This document shows, piece by piece, positions 52,801 through 60,299 of a stretch of DNA of 64,000 nucleotides (position 1 is its first letter; every line of letters begins with the position of its first letter). The position numbers and the translations under genes were made by a program. Origin of the DNA: Capitulum mitella (lineage: Eukaryota; Arthropoda; Thecostraca; Pollicipedomorpha; Pollicipedidae); NCBI GenBank assembly GCA_030062745.1, contig CP099839.1:16802733-16866732 (forward strand). The letters are read 5' to 3'. The notes under the pieces were generated by a model, which was not told where the DNA came from, made no database searches, and saw only the letters and a program-made list of their open reading frames with translations.

Positions 52801-55800
52801 GAAATCACGCCGCGCCGACAGCGAGCCGGCACCGGCAGTCGGCACCAGACCGTTCCCGTTTCCGTTCCCGTTCCCGTTCTCGGTCAGCAGATCCACGACA
52901 GACGTGTCCTGAAAGACTGGACGGGGGGCTGGAGTCAGAGTCAGACGCGGATCCGGGGGGGGGGGGCGATGGGGGCGACCGCCCCCCACGCCTGAGAAGG
53001 GGTTCCGCTCAGACTCAAAAAGGGCCCAGAAGGGGCCCGATATCAGCTTTGCGTGGTCTCTGTGAAAACGCGACGGGTTGTTGATGCAGTGTCGGGGCCT
53101 CTGGGAGGGTTAGATGACCGCTGGGATGCACTGAAGAGTTCCTAGAACTCCCAAAGGGCCTCAAGACGGCTCCAAGATTGCCCCTGAGGCCACCAGAAGG
53201 GTCAAAGGGCCCCTGAGACGGCCAAGATAGGGACTGAGTCCCTAGGACGGTATTGGGGACCCTGGAATGTTATAGAGGGCCTGAATGGGATTCACGGACC
53301 TGTGTGAAAGGCTGAAGGTTCCTGATGCAGTCAGAGAGCCTCCAGGAGCGTCAATGAGACCCTGGACGGCAAGATGGTTTCTAAGATGGACAGAAGGGTC
53401 CCTGGAACTCTCCAAGGGTCCCTGGGACCGCAGGAAGGGCTCCAACACGGCAAAGGGTCCATGAAACCGCGAAAAGTGCCAAAGAGGCCCCTGAGACGGC
53501 AAGAACTTAGGAGGGTGCCTAGCACGGCATAGGGAGATACTGGCTAGCTAGAGTGGCCCCCTAAGCAGGGATTCATCAGTGACCTTCTCAACATCAAGGG
53601 GGCCCCCAAATGGACTACACTGGTCCTTTTGTGAACCTAAGGGGTTCTTGATGCAGTCAGGGGGCCCCAGGAAGGTCAGGTGGGTCCTGAGACGGCAAGA
53701 TGGACCCTTACACGACCGGTGGCCCCTGAGACCAGCAAAAAGGTCGGAGGGCCGCCTGCAAGGCAAAGAAGACAAGAGAACTTCTCGGACGGTATGAAGG
53801 CCCTGGACGACCAGAGGGCCCCCGAGTGTGTTAGGCGGGCTCCTGCCACGGAAAAAATCCCATTGGTACTGCCCGTGAGGCCCCTGAAGCGCCAATAAAG
53901 GCCTCTGATACGGCTAGAGACGCCCTAAGTCTGCCAGATATATCCCATGTAACAGAGGAAGGTCCCTGATGCTGTCATAGAGACCACCGGAGACGTTCAG
54001 ACGGCCCATGACACTGTACAGGTAAAATCACAAAGAAGGTCTTTTGTACTTGTCGGTGGGTTTCTGAGACGGCCAGGATGTTCCTCAGAGACGACAAGAG
54101 GGACATCTAGGGCAACATTGGTTCCCTGCAACTGCTAGAGAGGGGCCCTTGAGATTGTTAACTAGCATTCTCAAGCAACAGGGGCCCGTGAGACGACCAA
54201 AGGGGCCCATGAAACTACTATACCTTGATACGTCCAGACAGCTCCTGAAACGGCCGAAGGACATAGAACACTGCCAAAAGTTCCTCCGTCAGGACAGACA
54301 GAAACTTACAGAGGGCTCTTGATGCTGCCTGAAGGGCTCCTTAGACGGCAAAAATTCCCCAAGAACGACAGGAGGGAACCCGAGGTGGCTTAAGTGCCCC
54401 TGAAACTGCGAGATGGGTCCATGAAACTGCCCGAGATGCCCCTGAAACCGCAAAAGGGGCGCCTGAGACGTCACGAGGGACACGTGAAACTGCAATGGAA
54501 AACTTAGACCACTAGAAGGCCTTGACATGGCAGCAGTAGCGTCGAAACCTCTGATGAGACGAGGGGTAAACGTGATTTTTACCAAGTCTCTTTTCATGCA
54601 CCGCCATAAGGTTAATATTAAATGTTGCTCAAAGTGGACAGGAGGACAGCTGCCCCCTGCTCCCCCTCCGTTCCTACGTTCCTGCACGGCAGACGGCCCG
54701 AGACCACCAGAAGTGTCCCTGTAAATGCAAAAGGAAACCTAACCTAAGCCAGCAAAAAAGGTTTCAGAAACTACCAGGGGCAGAGGGGCTCTCGGACCAG
54801 ATGTAGACACGATGCTTCAAACAGAGGGAGGAACGCAGGCGTCTAAAATCCCGCCGCTTTTGTCACATTTCGGCCGCTTTGAAGGGGAAGAAAACACACA
54901 ATTTTGTCAAATAAGGTGACGCTCTTGAATTTTTTTCGGGTTCTTTACATGACAAAAAAAAACGCCAAATTACATCAAATGTTTTTCACTGGACCCGAAA
55001 AGATCAACGCTTTTTGTCTCTGAAGAACGAGAAATGGGGGAGCCCCCGGCGGAAGAGGACCCCGTGCTGACCATTCGCACTCCCTTAGCGAAATCCTGGA
55101 TCCCCTGAGCCGTCATACAGTCCAGGGTTGCTAGGGTGTTTCCTCAGGATAAGAAACCTTCTCTTTCAGCCATACTCCATAAGCTCAGCGTGAAATCCAC
55201 GAACAACGGGATCCAAAAGACTCAAACCCCCTTATCTCTATCCATGCTCAAGGTCACAACTACGTTCACCGGAGCCCCTGACGCCTTTGCAGGTATGCGC
55301 AATGAGAAAGTAGTGTGTGACCACGGCGGTCAGTTTAAACCTCTTTAACTGGCACAGTCATTCAGAAACTACATTCGACTGAAAGTACTCATATCAGGCA
55401 GCTGACTTCGCACGTTTATCGATCGGCCATGGGTGAGAGAATGAAACAGGATACTTTTTTCACAGGGTTGGATTTATCCGATACTTTGCTGCGAGGTATG
55501 ACCACTGAGTCAGTGCAGGCAGGACTGCGTAATAACGTACAACATTCAGAACATTTGTCAGTGCTCCACATGCAAAATATTTTAGTTGGAAACAGCCCTG
55601 TACATTAACTGCGGTATACCTTACCTTACCTACCTCATACGTGGCAAAGATATGGGACAAATGCATGAGCGTAGAAATGGGGGCAAACAGATGTCCCCAC
55701 TTTTTTGGAAGTTTCACATTAGTCCTGTGGGAAAAAACATCTTTGGCTCCCCACTTTTTCTGTATGCTCCTACGTCCTAGACAAATGACATGTATCGTTG

Positions 55801-58800
55801 CGCAGCCTGATACAAGCTGTTGTGCTTGAAATTGTAACCGGCTTGCACATCTTTAAGTTATGGCACGAAATCCATCCTTCTGTCTGTTTACGAACCGCCG
55901 TGCACTTTTCACTTACATTCCGTAGCTGGATCCAGGAGGTCTTCGGGTAGCAGCGCCACCTCTGGGCCCGCTTCTGAATCTCTGAATCCACCTTTTACCG
56001 GCGCCGGCGCTGAAAATAACGTGATGGCTGCAGTCATGCAGGAAACAACCGAATACTGACATAGAATGACCCGCTGCAAAGTTAAAGCAGGGAAAGGACC
56101 ATAACATGATACCAGGTATCAGACTGTCTTCATATCACAACCTTGACGAAAGATACTGCTTGCTGGGATGCCGCTAGATGCCTGAGAACTATGTAATATG
56201 TATTATATAGTTACCCCATAATTTTGCAAATCAGTTATTGCGACATCTTTCTCAGTTTTCGTGCAAACTGCAGGAGAACATCTTAAGACATACTCATAGA
56301 GCTGCAGTACCTCCATAAATACATCAAAAGTAATTCAGCAACATTTCGTTAATGCTTAACGTTAGAATTTTATCGTTTCAACACTTCACAGCCTCACATG
56401 TTACGAATCGATAGACGTTTAATGGAATCGTGAGGCGACCAGGTTATGGTTTTCGCCGGTTTCAAATCTCTCTCAGGTTTGAAACCGCAATTACATATTG
56501 TGCGGAAACATTGTAAGAAAAAGAATATTAAATCATGTGAGCTTAACTACTTCACTACTTAGTTCAGCTAGCGTCGCTTTTTTATCTTTAAAAGTTCCAG
56601 CTAGGCAGCGGAAACGTATGCTTGCCTTCATTTCTGTTACGTGTTTGTTTTGTTAGTCGTTCTATAAGTATTTAGATAGCCTCCTCGATTTTCTTTTGTT
56701 TACTAAGGGTGTCAAATGCTAATGCTTCCATGCTTTATCAGTCGTTAGAGCCTCTATCTGTGTATTCGTGTTGTGCTGCGTGAGTTGTTTCAAATGCTCC
56801 TTTTTGTGTCAGAATTTTACTTTCGTGACCTGAGATTAATGAGCACAAAAAGAGGTGCCCTGAAGCACCACGTACCTTTGTGTAGGTGTAGGTTGGCAAA
56901 CACTGAGGGCAAAGTTTAACCCTATTCCCGGAGGGCTAGACGGTATGGTTGATTCCCGGCAGGGGGGCGGATTCGGCCCCCCGTGAGATCTCGAGAACTA
57001 CTTGTCCGATTTCATCGCAACAAACGGCAATCGATTTGCCGTGACGTGAACTACATTTTTATAAAAAGAAATTTTCATAATTTTGAAATTTGTGGATACA
57101 GGGGGGCAAAAAGGTCAAAATGGGGGATACTTTTGGACTTCTTATAACTCCGTTGTTTATCGACCGATTTCGATGAAACTGGCATCAATCGAGAGATTAT
57201 GGATAGGGCTTTTACCATGGGTCCGCAAATGTGAAATTTTGAGAAAATTCATGGGCGTTCACAGGGTTTCAAAAATAGGAGGATTAGTTTTCTAACAGCT
57301 GAATGAACAAAAGAGGCAAAGACCCTTTTTTGGCTTCTGCTAGACATGTTATACTAAAGAAGTACAAATCGCATTACAATGTTTGTATAATGTTAGCATA
57401 GGCGGTGCCAGGGATATGAAAAAGGGGAACTGTCACGGTCACACTTTTCTCAGATCAACTTGTGACCTTTGACCTTAAATGACCTCCAGTGACCTTGGGG
57501 TCACTTGGAATGATCTCGTGTGCATTTAACATTATCTTTAAACGTTTTCAATCATTTGAATTCACTCTATTTCAAAAATTTCATTTTATGGCTATTGCGA
57601 TAAAGGGTACGCGCACTGACATTTTAGGTCATATCTCCGTGACCCGACCTGATACCAAGCTGAAACTTGGTACACAAGTAGAGGGCACCTTTCTACGTCA
57701 TATATATTCCGAGTTTGGCATTTGAAAAAAATGGCGCCGAAATTATAGCGAAAAAACAAATTTTAACTTTTGACCTTGACCTGACCTTGTAAAATGACCT
57801 CAGATAAACAAAATTATATCTGCACATTGCCCAGCTATTTAGCTATACATTCATATAAAGTTTTAAGTTCTAGCTTTAAAACTCTGTTTTTGGGAGACAT
57901 TTTCCTTGTACCCTGAACATGGCCAAAAATGGCATGAGGTGCCTCCCAAAAACGTTGCCTGGCTCCGCCCCTGAGAAAAATAGAATTTTGAAATTTTGTC
58001 ACAGCACGTAGAAAGAATAGCTAGGAAAAGTCACCAAGTTTCGTGAAGCTGCGTTAAAAATCCTGGAATTGGCAAGCAAAAAACCTGAGGGGGGCGGATT
58101 CCGCCCCCCTGCCGGGAATAGGGTTAAAGGGTGCACATTCAGAGTGAGATCAGATTGCTATTCCGGAATGGGCAGTAGACTGAACGTCCTGATGTGTGAC
58201 AAATCATAAAAATCATTAATAAGCATTCAGTTGTAATGGACAGTTGGATAAGTGTGCGCGGCAGGACTCTGTTTGTTCATTTGAGGACAACAGAACTGAT
58301 TTCAACCAGTCCAAAAACCCAAATAAGTACATTTTACAAACCGAAAACTTTGAGCAGTACCAAAAATCCGGACCTTGCTGAGGCTGCAAAGCGTGTCTCG
58401 GGGGTAAAATGGAAGTAAATGATAAAGCTGCTCTGTAGAAGTGGATGGATTTCGGGTCTGATACAATCTCGGCGTACTTTTATTACTTTTTTCTTGTACT
58501 TGACGTGTTTTTTTATAACAAACATATTCTTTGAAAGCGCTTAGAGGAACGCCACAGACCTATTAGGTGTTACATGATTTACTGGCTTAGACGAATTAAA
58601 ATGTAACGCTCAGCTACCTAAGCACATATATTTATAGTGCTACTGATATCTATGCATACCTTGGCCTGTCGCTGGCGCATGCGTTATGTTGGGAAGCTCT
58701 CTTCTGATGATCAACGCTTTACCCTGCGTCTTCCGAAACGTGGACGCGTTGCAGTTGCCCTCCTCGTCGAAGGCGACGCCGCCGCGGGCCCTGGCCGCGT

Positions 58801-59677
58801 CGCCGGGCCTGGTCGTCGGTCGCCGGTCGTCCGGCCGGCCTCCTCGGGGCGCCGCGTCCGTGCCGCCACCACGCCCGTCCGGCGAGGAGCACGGCCCGCT
58901 CGGCCAGCGGTGGTTGTTGTTGAGCGAGCAGCCGTCCTCGGCGGCCGTCCTCGATGAGGACGCCGCGCGGGAGGACCTCTGTGCGGGCGGGGTCTGCCCG
59001 GCTGAAGACGGGGCGAGCCGCCGCTGCCGCGCCGGCGAGCCCGTGGTCAGTCCGGGCGCGGCGCCGCCGGCCGGCATCCGGTTGAAGTTGGGGTCTTCGG
59101 TGGGCACCATGTCTGCCGACGCGCGGTCGGCAGGCGGCGCCGCGTCGGCCGGCTCGACCGGAGGCTTCAGCTGCGGCAGGGACTTCTGCGCGGGTCGGCC
59201 CGGCTGCTCCTGCCGCCGCAGAGGAGAGCCGATCCTGGAGACGGGCGGCACAGCCCGCGACGGGGTGGTGCAGACAGGTATCTGGCGCCGGCCTGCCGCG
59301 GCCGGTCGGGAGGCGACGCTGGCCTGGGCAGCGGCTGGTCGGGAGGCGACGCTGGCCGGGGCAGCGGCTGGTCGGGAGACGGCGCTGGCCGGGGCAGCGG
59401 CTGGTCGGGAGGTGACGCTGGCCAGAGCAGTGGCCGACAGCCGCGGAGAGGCCTGTTCGTCCCCGGCCTCCGACTGGCGGCCTCTGCCCGCTGCAGCTGC
59501 CCGCAGCGGGGGGAGTTTGGACTTGGGACTGGGTCCGGGGGACGACGGAGGACTCGCCTGGGTCACAAGCTTAGTCGAGAATGAGGTTATGCTTTTCCCG
59601 TCAATTTTGTTCACAAATTCCCGATTGTACGTTTTTCTAGGAGACGACTGTGCCTTTTCAGCCCTTGCTTGTAGCAT
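23263..59677 (-). CDS. TACC: TACC family centrosomal coiled-coil protein, whole gene model
   Basis: TACC proteins sit at centrosomes and spindle microtubules. The C-terminal coiled coil (TACC domain) recruits XMAP215/ch-TOG polymerases, and Aurora A regulates the family. Here the last five exons join in phase into about 190 residues of coiled coil. Family hallmarks in order are FADLHRKYEKSK, EQQRYDMLQQYAEE and the terminal ICDELIQKMG, close to vertebrate TACC1-3 as I remember them. Two alternative 5' parts reach the same acceptor: exons at 59677-58723, 56009-55917 and 52928-52757 (about 705 aa in total), or one exon at 48825-46259 (about 1154 aa in total). Introns run from 0.5 to 21 kb. The family call rests on the 3' exons; the 5' parts are attached by phase and splice-site match only. 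Further exons in the large introns, or upstream of 59677, cannot be excluded. Confidence 0.88.
23490..23660 (+). repeat. GATTC-rich degenerate repeat, intron side 1
   Basis: Repeats of AATCGATTCGATTCTGATTC and variants. A similar tract occurs at 24440-24620 in the same intron, and a short one near 52.54 kb. Confidence 0.65.
23774..24016. mobile_element. 243-bp MITE with CGTAGCCAGG inverted ends
   Basis: Left end GCAGGGACGTAGCCAGG (23774-23790) and right end CCTGGCTACGTGCCTGC (24000-24016) are inverted repeats with one mismatch. There is no coding capacity. The superfamily cannot be assigned from the ends alone. It lies in the last TACC intron. Confidence 0.7.
24440..24620 (+). repeat. GATTC-rich degenerate repeat, intron side 2
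   Basis: Same motif family as 23490-23660 (AATCGATTCTGATTCAG-type), here beginning with CTGAATCGGAATTTGGGAAT. The two tracts may be the decayed ends of one element or a scattered simple repeat. Confidence 0.6.
25059..25208 (-). CDS. TACC: TACC coiled-coil exon (YEKSK...QQRYDML...YAEE)
   Basis: A 150-nt exon entering and leaving in phase 2. The acceptor is GTCGCAG before 25208. The donor is CAACG|GTCGGT at 25059, which is weak but forced by phase. It encodes KYEKSKALMAENK through EQQRYDMLQQYAEETMQ. This lines up with the vertebrate TACC block RYEKMKEVLEG ... EEQRYQALKVHAEEKL. Reading on past the donor loses the coiled-coil pattern, which supports the splice. Confidence 0.9.
25743..25900 (-). 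CDS. TACC: TACC coiled-coil exon (VAERHTQ...FADLHR)
   Basis: A 158-nt exon, phase 0 in and phase 2 out. The acceptor GGCCTGCAG precedes 25900 and the donor is CATCG|GTCAGT. It encodes 52 residues from VAERHTQALARL to ANIETMFADLH, and its last codon is split. Joined to the next exon it gives FADLHRKYEKSK, the equivalent of FSDLFKRFEKQK / LADLFRRYEKMK in vertebrate TACCs. It is regular heptad coiled coil throughout. Confidence 0.9.
26575..26790. repeat. 66-bp tandem repeat, about 2.5 units
   Basis: Units start GGACACACAACTCTCTCCTC, run through GGCGGCCAACAGTG and end CTGGAGGGG(C/T)GG. Two full copies near 26.62 and 26.69 kb are nearly identical, and a third is truncated near 26.75 kb. It is intronic. 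Confidence 0.85.
27448..27535 (-). mobile_element. Dispersed short element family M, copy 1 (partial)
   Basis: On the minus strand: GGACGTAGGAACAGGGGG, later GGGGCCATGGCCC, then ACTTTTTTGAAGTTTCACAT and TAGCCCTATGGGG. The same order of motifs occurs at 44866-44990 and 55664-55785, and partly at 54600-54685. Probably a non-autonomous DNA element; its complete ends are unclear. Confidence 0.55.
27985..28215. repeat. 31-bp GC-rich minisatellite, about 7 units
   Basis: CAGAGACGAA recurs every 31 bases (27995, 28026, 28057, 28088, 28119 and on), followed by GGCGCGGC. Flanking DNA to about 28.25 kb is CpG-rich. It is intronic. Confidence 0.88.
29125..29690. repeat. 45-bp tandem array, about 12 units, with 90-bp higher-order part
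   Basis: The unit contains CCTCCCAGGCTCCTCATCTG, GACTACAGCTCCTTCAGATC and CG. The right part (from about 29.43 kb) alternates two unit types in an exact 90-bp repeat (CTGGGCTCC...CTCCGTCAG / CTAGGCTCC...CTCCTTCAG). As 45 is a multiple of three, the minus strand stays open with a 15-residue period, but there is no sign of an expressed exon. Confidence 0.9.
29838..30010. repeat. 88-bp repeat, two units, each with a hairpin
   Basis: Two copies share GCCG(T)(T/C)CGAAGGGGA(C/T)(A/G)CTCTCC, GGCCGCGTC and TAGGATGATGCTTCA. In each, an arm such as CCGTTCG pairs with CGAACGG around GAAGGGGACACTCTC. Confidence 0.7.
30514..30615 (-). CDS. TACC: TACC coiled-coil exon, N-terminal part of the TACC domain
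   Basis: A 102-nt, 34-codon exon with both ends in phase 0. The acceptor is TACCCTCAG before 30615 and the donor is GCCAAG|GTTAGT. It encodes VLKRDRDIHTLQETIVKLKQ and onward to QQRMAK, a coiled-coil start like the EEIVKK...YEKTIAQM stretch of vertebrate TACCs. Both neighbours are phase-compatible. Confidence is high as an exon and slightly lower for exact homology. Confidence 0.85.
31093..31411 (-). CDS. TACC: TACC shared linker exon with Pro-Ala repeat
   Basis: A 319-nt exon, phase 2 in and phase 0 out. The acceptor TTTTCCAG precedes 31411 and the donor is GAACAG|GTGCGT at 31093. It encodes SQQEEIARVSEKQLSVAKED, LIAFSPATSS, a basic KRKPSAAV patch, then about 35 residues of Pro-Ala repeat and QKSQELMFQEQ leading into the coiled coil. 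Its phase-2 entry accepts both alternative 5' ends. The KQLSV...IAFSP stretch may correspond to the conserved RKQSLYLKFDPLL-SP segment before the TACC domain of vertebrates; that is inference. The Pro-Ala tract is simple-sequence DNA and probably varies in length. Confidence 0.82.
31977..32445. repeat. 34-bp minisatellite with 68-bp higher-order left half
   Basis: GGACCGTTCCGCTAGCGGAG and GTCCGGGGACCAGT repeat every 34 bases (32251, 32285, 32319, 32353). Left of about 32.24 kb, related units alternate as a 68-bp pair (CCGAGCATCAGTAGATCGTC / GAGGACCAATGGACCGTCC). It lies in the 14.8-kb TACC intron. Period 34 is not a codon multiple, so the open frames across it are chance. Confidence 0.9.
32446..33700. 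other. GC-rich intronic block, no gene supported
   Basis: CpG-dense DNA with long open frames on both strands, as expected at this base composition. No conserved domain, and no splice pair of convincing quality, was found. It could hold an unrecognised promoter or non-coding first exon. Confidence 0.4.
33739..33955. repeat. 35-bp minisatellite, about 6 units
   Basis: GACAGGGCCGACCATCAGGC plus CGGCTCCGGTCAGCG repeats every 35 bases (33791, 33826 and on) with few mismatches. Confidence 0.9.
33960..35720. other. Very GC-rich CpG island inside the large intron
   Basis: About 1.7 kb of dense CG/GC sequence with overlapping open frames on both strands (up to about 300 codons). None has a recognised domain, and codon content follows base composition. 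Best read as an island, possibly an internal promoter, not a gene. Confidence 0.45.
35800..36240. repeat. Degenerate GACAGGCGGACGGGCGGATG / ACAGACAG low-complexity tract
   Basis: Successive short units of GGCGGACG(G), then ACAGACAGACA-rich sequence. There is no constant long period. Confidence 0.7.
40417..40451. repeat. TA microsatellite
   Basis: Nearly pure alternating AT over about 35 bases, followed by further TATATATG. Confidence 0.95.
40857..40889. repeat. CT microsatellite
   Basis: About 16 uninterrupted CT dinucleotides. Confidence 0.95.
42955..43345 (+). pseudogene. PIF/Harbinger (HARBI1-like) transposase fragment, broken
   Basis: In one frame, RRQERRRRRAWMRARLR...EWW-type residues and RWPENCRMSRVSFRKPC match the N-terminal region of Harbinger nucleases (pattern W..NFRMS...F..LC). 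After a frameshift near 43150 the next frame continues IRMPINLEARVPMALYYLAG followed by YGEYSHREPI. This is the family's RV.vALwyLA...Y+ block. It is then interrupted by a stop near 43290, and an FG-V-like remnant follows. The catalytic DDE part is absent. It is a dead DNA-transposon relic within the TACC intron. Confidence 0.72.
43690..44060. other. CpG-rich block in the intron
   Basis: GC-rich with GGCCGGACGGGCCGG-type short repeats near 43.79-43.82 kb. There is no supportable exon. Confidence 0.4.
44866..44990 (+). mobile_element. Dispersed short element family M, copy 2
   Basis: GAACAGGAGGGCCATGAACC, ATTTTTTGGAAAATTTAACG, TCTCTGGGGAGAAAAGTC and TTTGGCCCTCCACTC occur in the same order as in the copy at 55664-55785. 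Confidence 0.55.
45020..46150. other. GC-rich island next to the large alternative exon
   Basis: CpG-dense at 45.03-45.5 kb, then mixed DNA. Overlapping open frames on both strands reflect composition. There is nothing recognisable and no phase-matched exon. Confidence 0.4.
46259..48825 (-). CDS. Large alternative first coding exon, 855 codons, probably TACC short-promoter isoform
   Basis: This is the longest open frame of the window. I start it at the ATG at 48825 (MAARGAAARDG), which has G at -3 and +4; an in-frame stop lies at 48870-48868. A donor CGGAACAG|GTGGGC at 46259 leaves phase 2, which exactly fits the acceptor at 31411 and gives MQRNSSQQEEIARV. Unspliced, the frame would stop at 46150. 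The protein is low complexity and rich in Ser, Arg, Pro and Ala. It has three RxNT(F/Y) plus acidic motifs near residues 71, 201 and 249, a Q-P repeat at 239-248, NLSEILERASRRRSG in the middle and an acidic region before the C-terminal end. I recognise no domain. It could instead be a separate gene, but no other acceptor partner was found. Confidence 0.7.
49154..49163 (-). promoter_or_regulatory. TATA-like box in the CpG island of the large alternative exon
   Basis: On the minus strand the sequence reads CATAAATAC, about 330 bases upstream of the ATG at 48825, within a GC-rich, CpG-dense island (about 48.85-49.75 kb). Transcription would then start near 49.13 kb with a 5' leader of about 300 bases. 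This is a motif-and-position call only; a TATA-less island promoter is equally possible. Confidence 0.4.
49200..52756. other. Upstream CpG islands and spacer, no gene supported
   Basis: Islands at about 49.2-49.75 kb and 50.2-51.3 kb have open frames only of compositional type. The second carries two TGACGTCA palindromes 26 bases apart. From 51.3 to 52.7 kb the DNA is ordinary spacer with a 12-base A-run at about 52.28 kb. Confidence 0.45.
49352..49359. promoter_or_regulatory. TGACGTCA (CRE-type palindrome) in the promoter island
   Basis: A perfect CREB/ATF consensus about 200 bases upstream of the TATA-like box of the large exon. Further perfect copies lie at 51141-51148 and 51167-51174 in the next island. 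Confidence 0.5.
52757..52928 (-). CDS. TACC: TACC long-isoform exon 3
   Basis: A 172-nt exon, phase 1 in and phase 2 out. The chosen acceptor ends GACTCCAG before 52928, and a second one (GTCCAG) lies 9 nt inside in the same frame. The donor AAACG|GTGAGT at 52757 is near consensus. It encodes PRPVFQDTSVVDLLTEN, a five-fold NG repeat, then ARRDFRPARRDVAPSDRSK. The exit phase matches the acceptor at 31411. No domain is recognised; the exon is called from splice signals and phase. Confidence 0.68.
53030..54530. repeat. 1.5-kb degenerate tandem array
   Basis: Dozens of variants of AGGGCCCCTGAGACGGCAAG, GGTCCCTGAAACTGC and CATGAAACCGC at about 25-40-base spacing. It is an old, strongly diverged minisatellite, beginning just upstream of the exon at 52928-52757 and filling much of the intron. 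Confidence 0.75.
54600..54685 (-). mobile_element. Dispersed short element family M, copy 3 (end only)
   Basis: On the minus strand GGAACGTAGGAACGGAGGGG, GAGCAGGGGGCAGCTGTCC and CTTTGAGCAAC correspond to the start of the family, then similarity fades. Confidence 0.45.
55664..55785 (+). mobile_element. Dispersed short element family M, copy 4
   Basis: GAGCGTAGAAATGGGGGCAA, AGATGTCCCCACTTTTTTGG, AAGTTTCACATTAGTCCTGT, AACATCTTTGGCTCCCCAC and GCTCCTACGTCC. The outer motifs GCGTAG(A)A and CTCCTACG are inverted relative to each other, suggesting short terminal inverted repeats. Confidence 0.6.
55917..56009 (-). CDS. TACC: TACC long-isoform exon 2
   Basis: A 93-nt exon, phase 1 at both ends. The acceptor is GTTATTTTCAG before 56009 and the donor is GGAAT|GTAAGT at 55917; both are strong. 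In phase it reads APAPVKGGFRDSEAGPEVAL, then LPEDLLDPATE, with no stop. The other two frames give poor or interrupted peptides. It is phase-compatible with the flanking exons on both sides. Confidence 0.68.
56916..58127. mobile_element. TTAA-flanked non-autonomous element, subfamily A copy 2 (inverted)
   Basis: A 1204-bp body between TTAA at 56916-56919 and 58124-58127, with the same 12-bp ends CCCTATTCCCGG / CCGGGAATAGGG as the copy at 17.8 kb. Reading from its left end (GAGGGCTAGACGGTATGGTT) matches copy 1 read from its right end, so the two are inverted. The nested GGGGCGGAGCCAGG block and the AGGTCA cluster (TGACCTTTGACCT at 57463-57475) are present. It lies in the intron between the exons at 59.7 and 56.0 kb. 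Confidence 0.85.
58723..59677 (-). CDS. TACC: TACC long-isoform first recognised coding exon
   Basis: 318 codons plus one base (phase 1 out), from ATG at 59677 (MLQARAEKAQSSPRKTYNRE) to donor CGCAGG|GTAAAG at 58723. The product is basic and Pro/Ala/Ser-rich. Four copies of an 11-residue repeat (SRPAAAPASVA type) lie near residues 90-128. DPNFN at 195-199 resembles the DPNFNPF-like motifs of vertebrate TACC N-terminal regions, and FDEEGNCNASTFRKTQ ends the exon. An in-frame stop lies 33 nt upstream. A pyrimidine-rich run ending GTGGAG directly before AATG could be an acceptor, so the true start may be on an exon further upstream. Confidence 0.65.
59290..59425. repeat. 33-bp tandem repeat inside the first long-isoform exon
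   Basis: GGTCGGGAGG(C/T)GACGCTGGCC plus GGGGCAGCGGCT, about four units. It encodes the SRPAAAPASVA repeat on the minus strand. The period keeps frame, so length changes would be tolerated. Confidence 0.85.
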
Positions 59678-60299
59678 TCTCCACAGGTAGAAGTAAGGTC
59701 CAAGGAGAGTTCAGCAGATAGCAAGTGTGGGTTCACATCTTCGACGCAGGATTTACGACGTCAGCACACAGATCACGCAGAATGCTGCTGAAGCGTTTCG
59801 TTTACGCAGCGTTCTTGTTCGGTTCCCGGTTTTGAATCTGAAAAATGATAAAATGCCACTAAACATGGAATGGAAAAAACTGGCGATACTTAGCACAGCG
59901 CAGAACAAAATAAAATTAGTTCGTATAGGCGTGCTATAGCCAGTATTGACCGACGGAAGCATGCAGTATAAAACATGAACCGATAAAAGTGCAGCCGACA
60001 TGTTCTGCAGATTATGGATACACAAACTAAACTATAATATGAGTACTTGTACCAATCAAAAAAACGGCTTTTAAAAAATTGTGTCGTAATCCAGATTCGG
60101 TTACAACAATCGGACCAAATACCATACGATCGCTGGGGGTACCGAGTGATTTCAGTGTCAATGTCAATTTCCACTCATTTTTAGTATGCTTCAGAATGTG
60201 TCTCCAGTCTTCATTTCCCACCACCACAAAAGAATCAAACTCTGGCCCTGCTTTCCGTCACAACAGCCAACGCTGGTGCAGCTAACCGACTCTCTCCAT

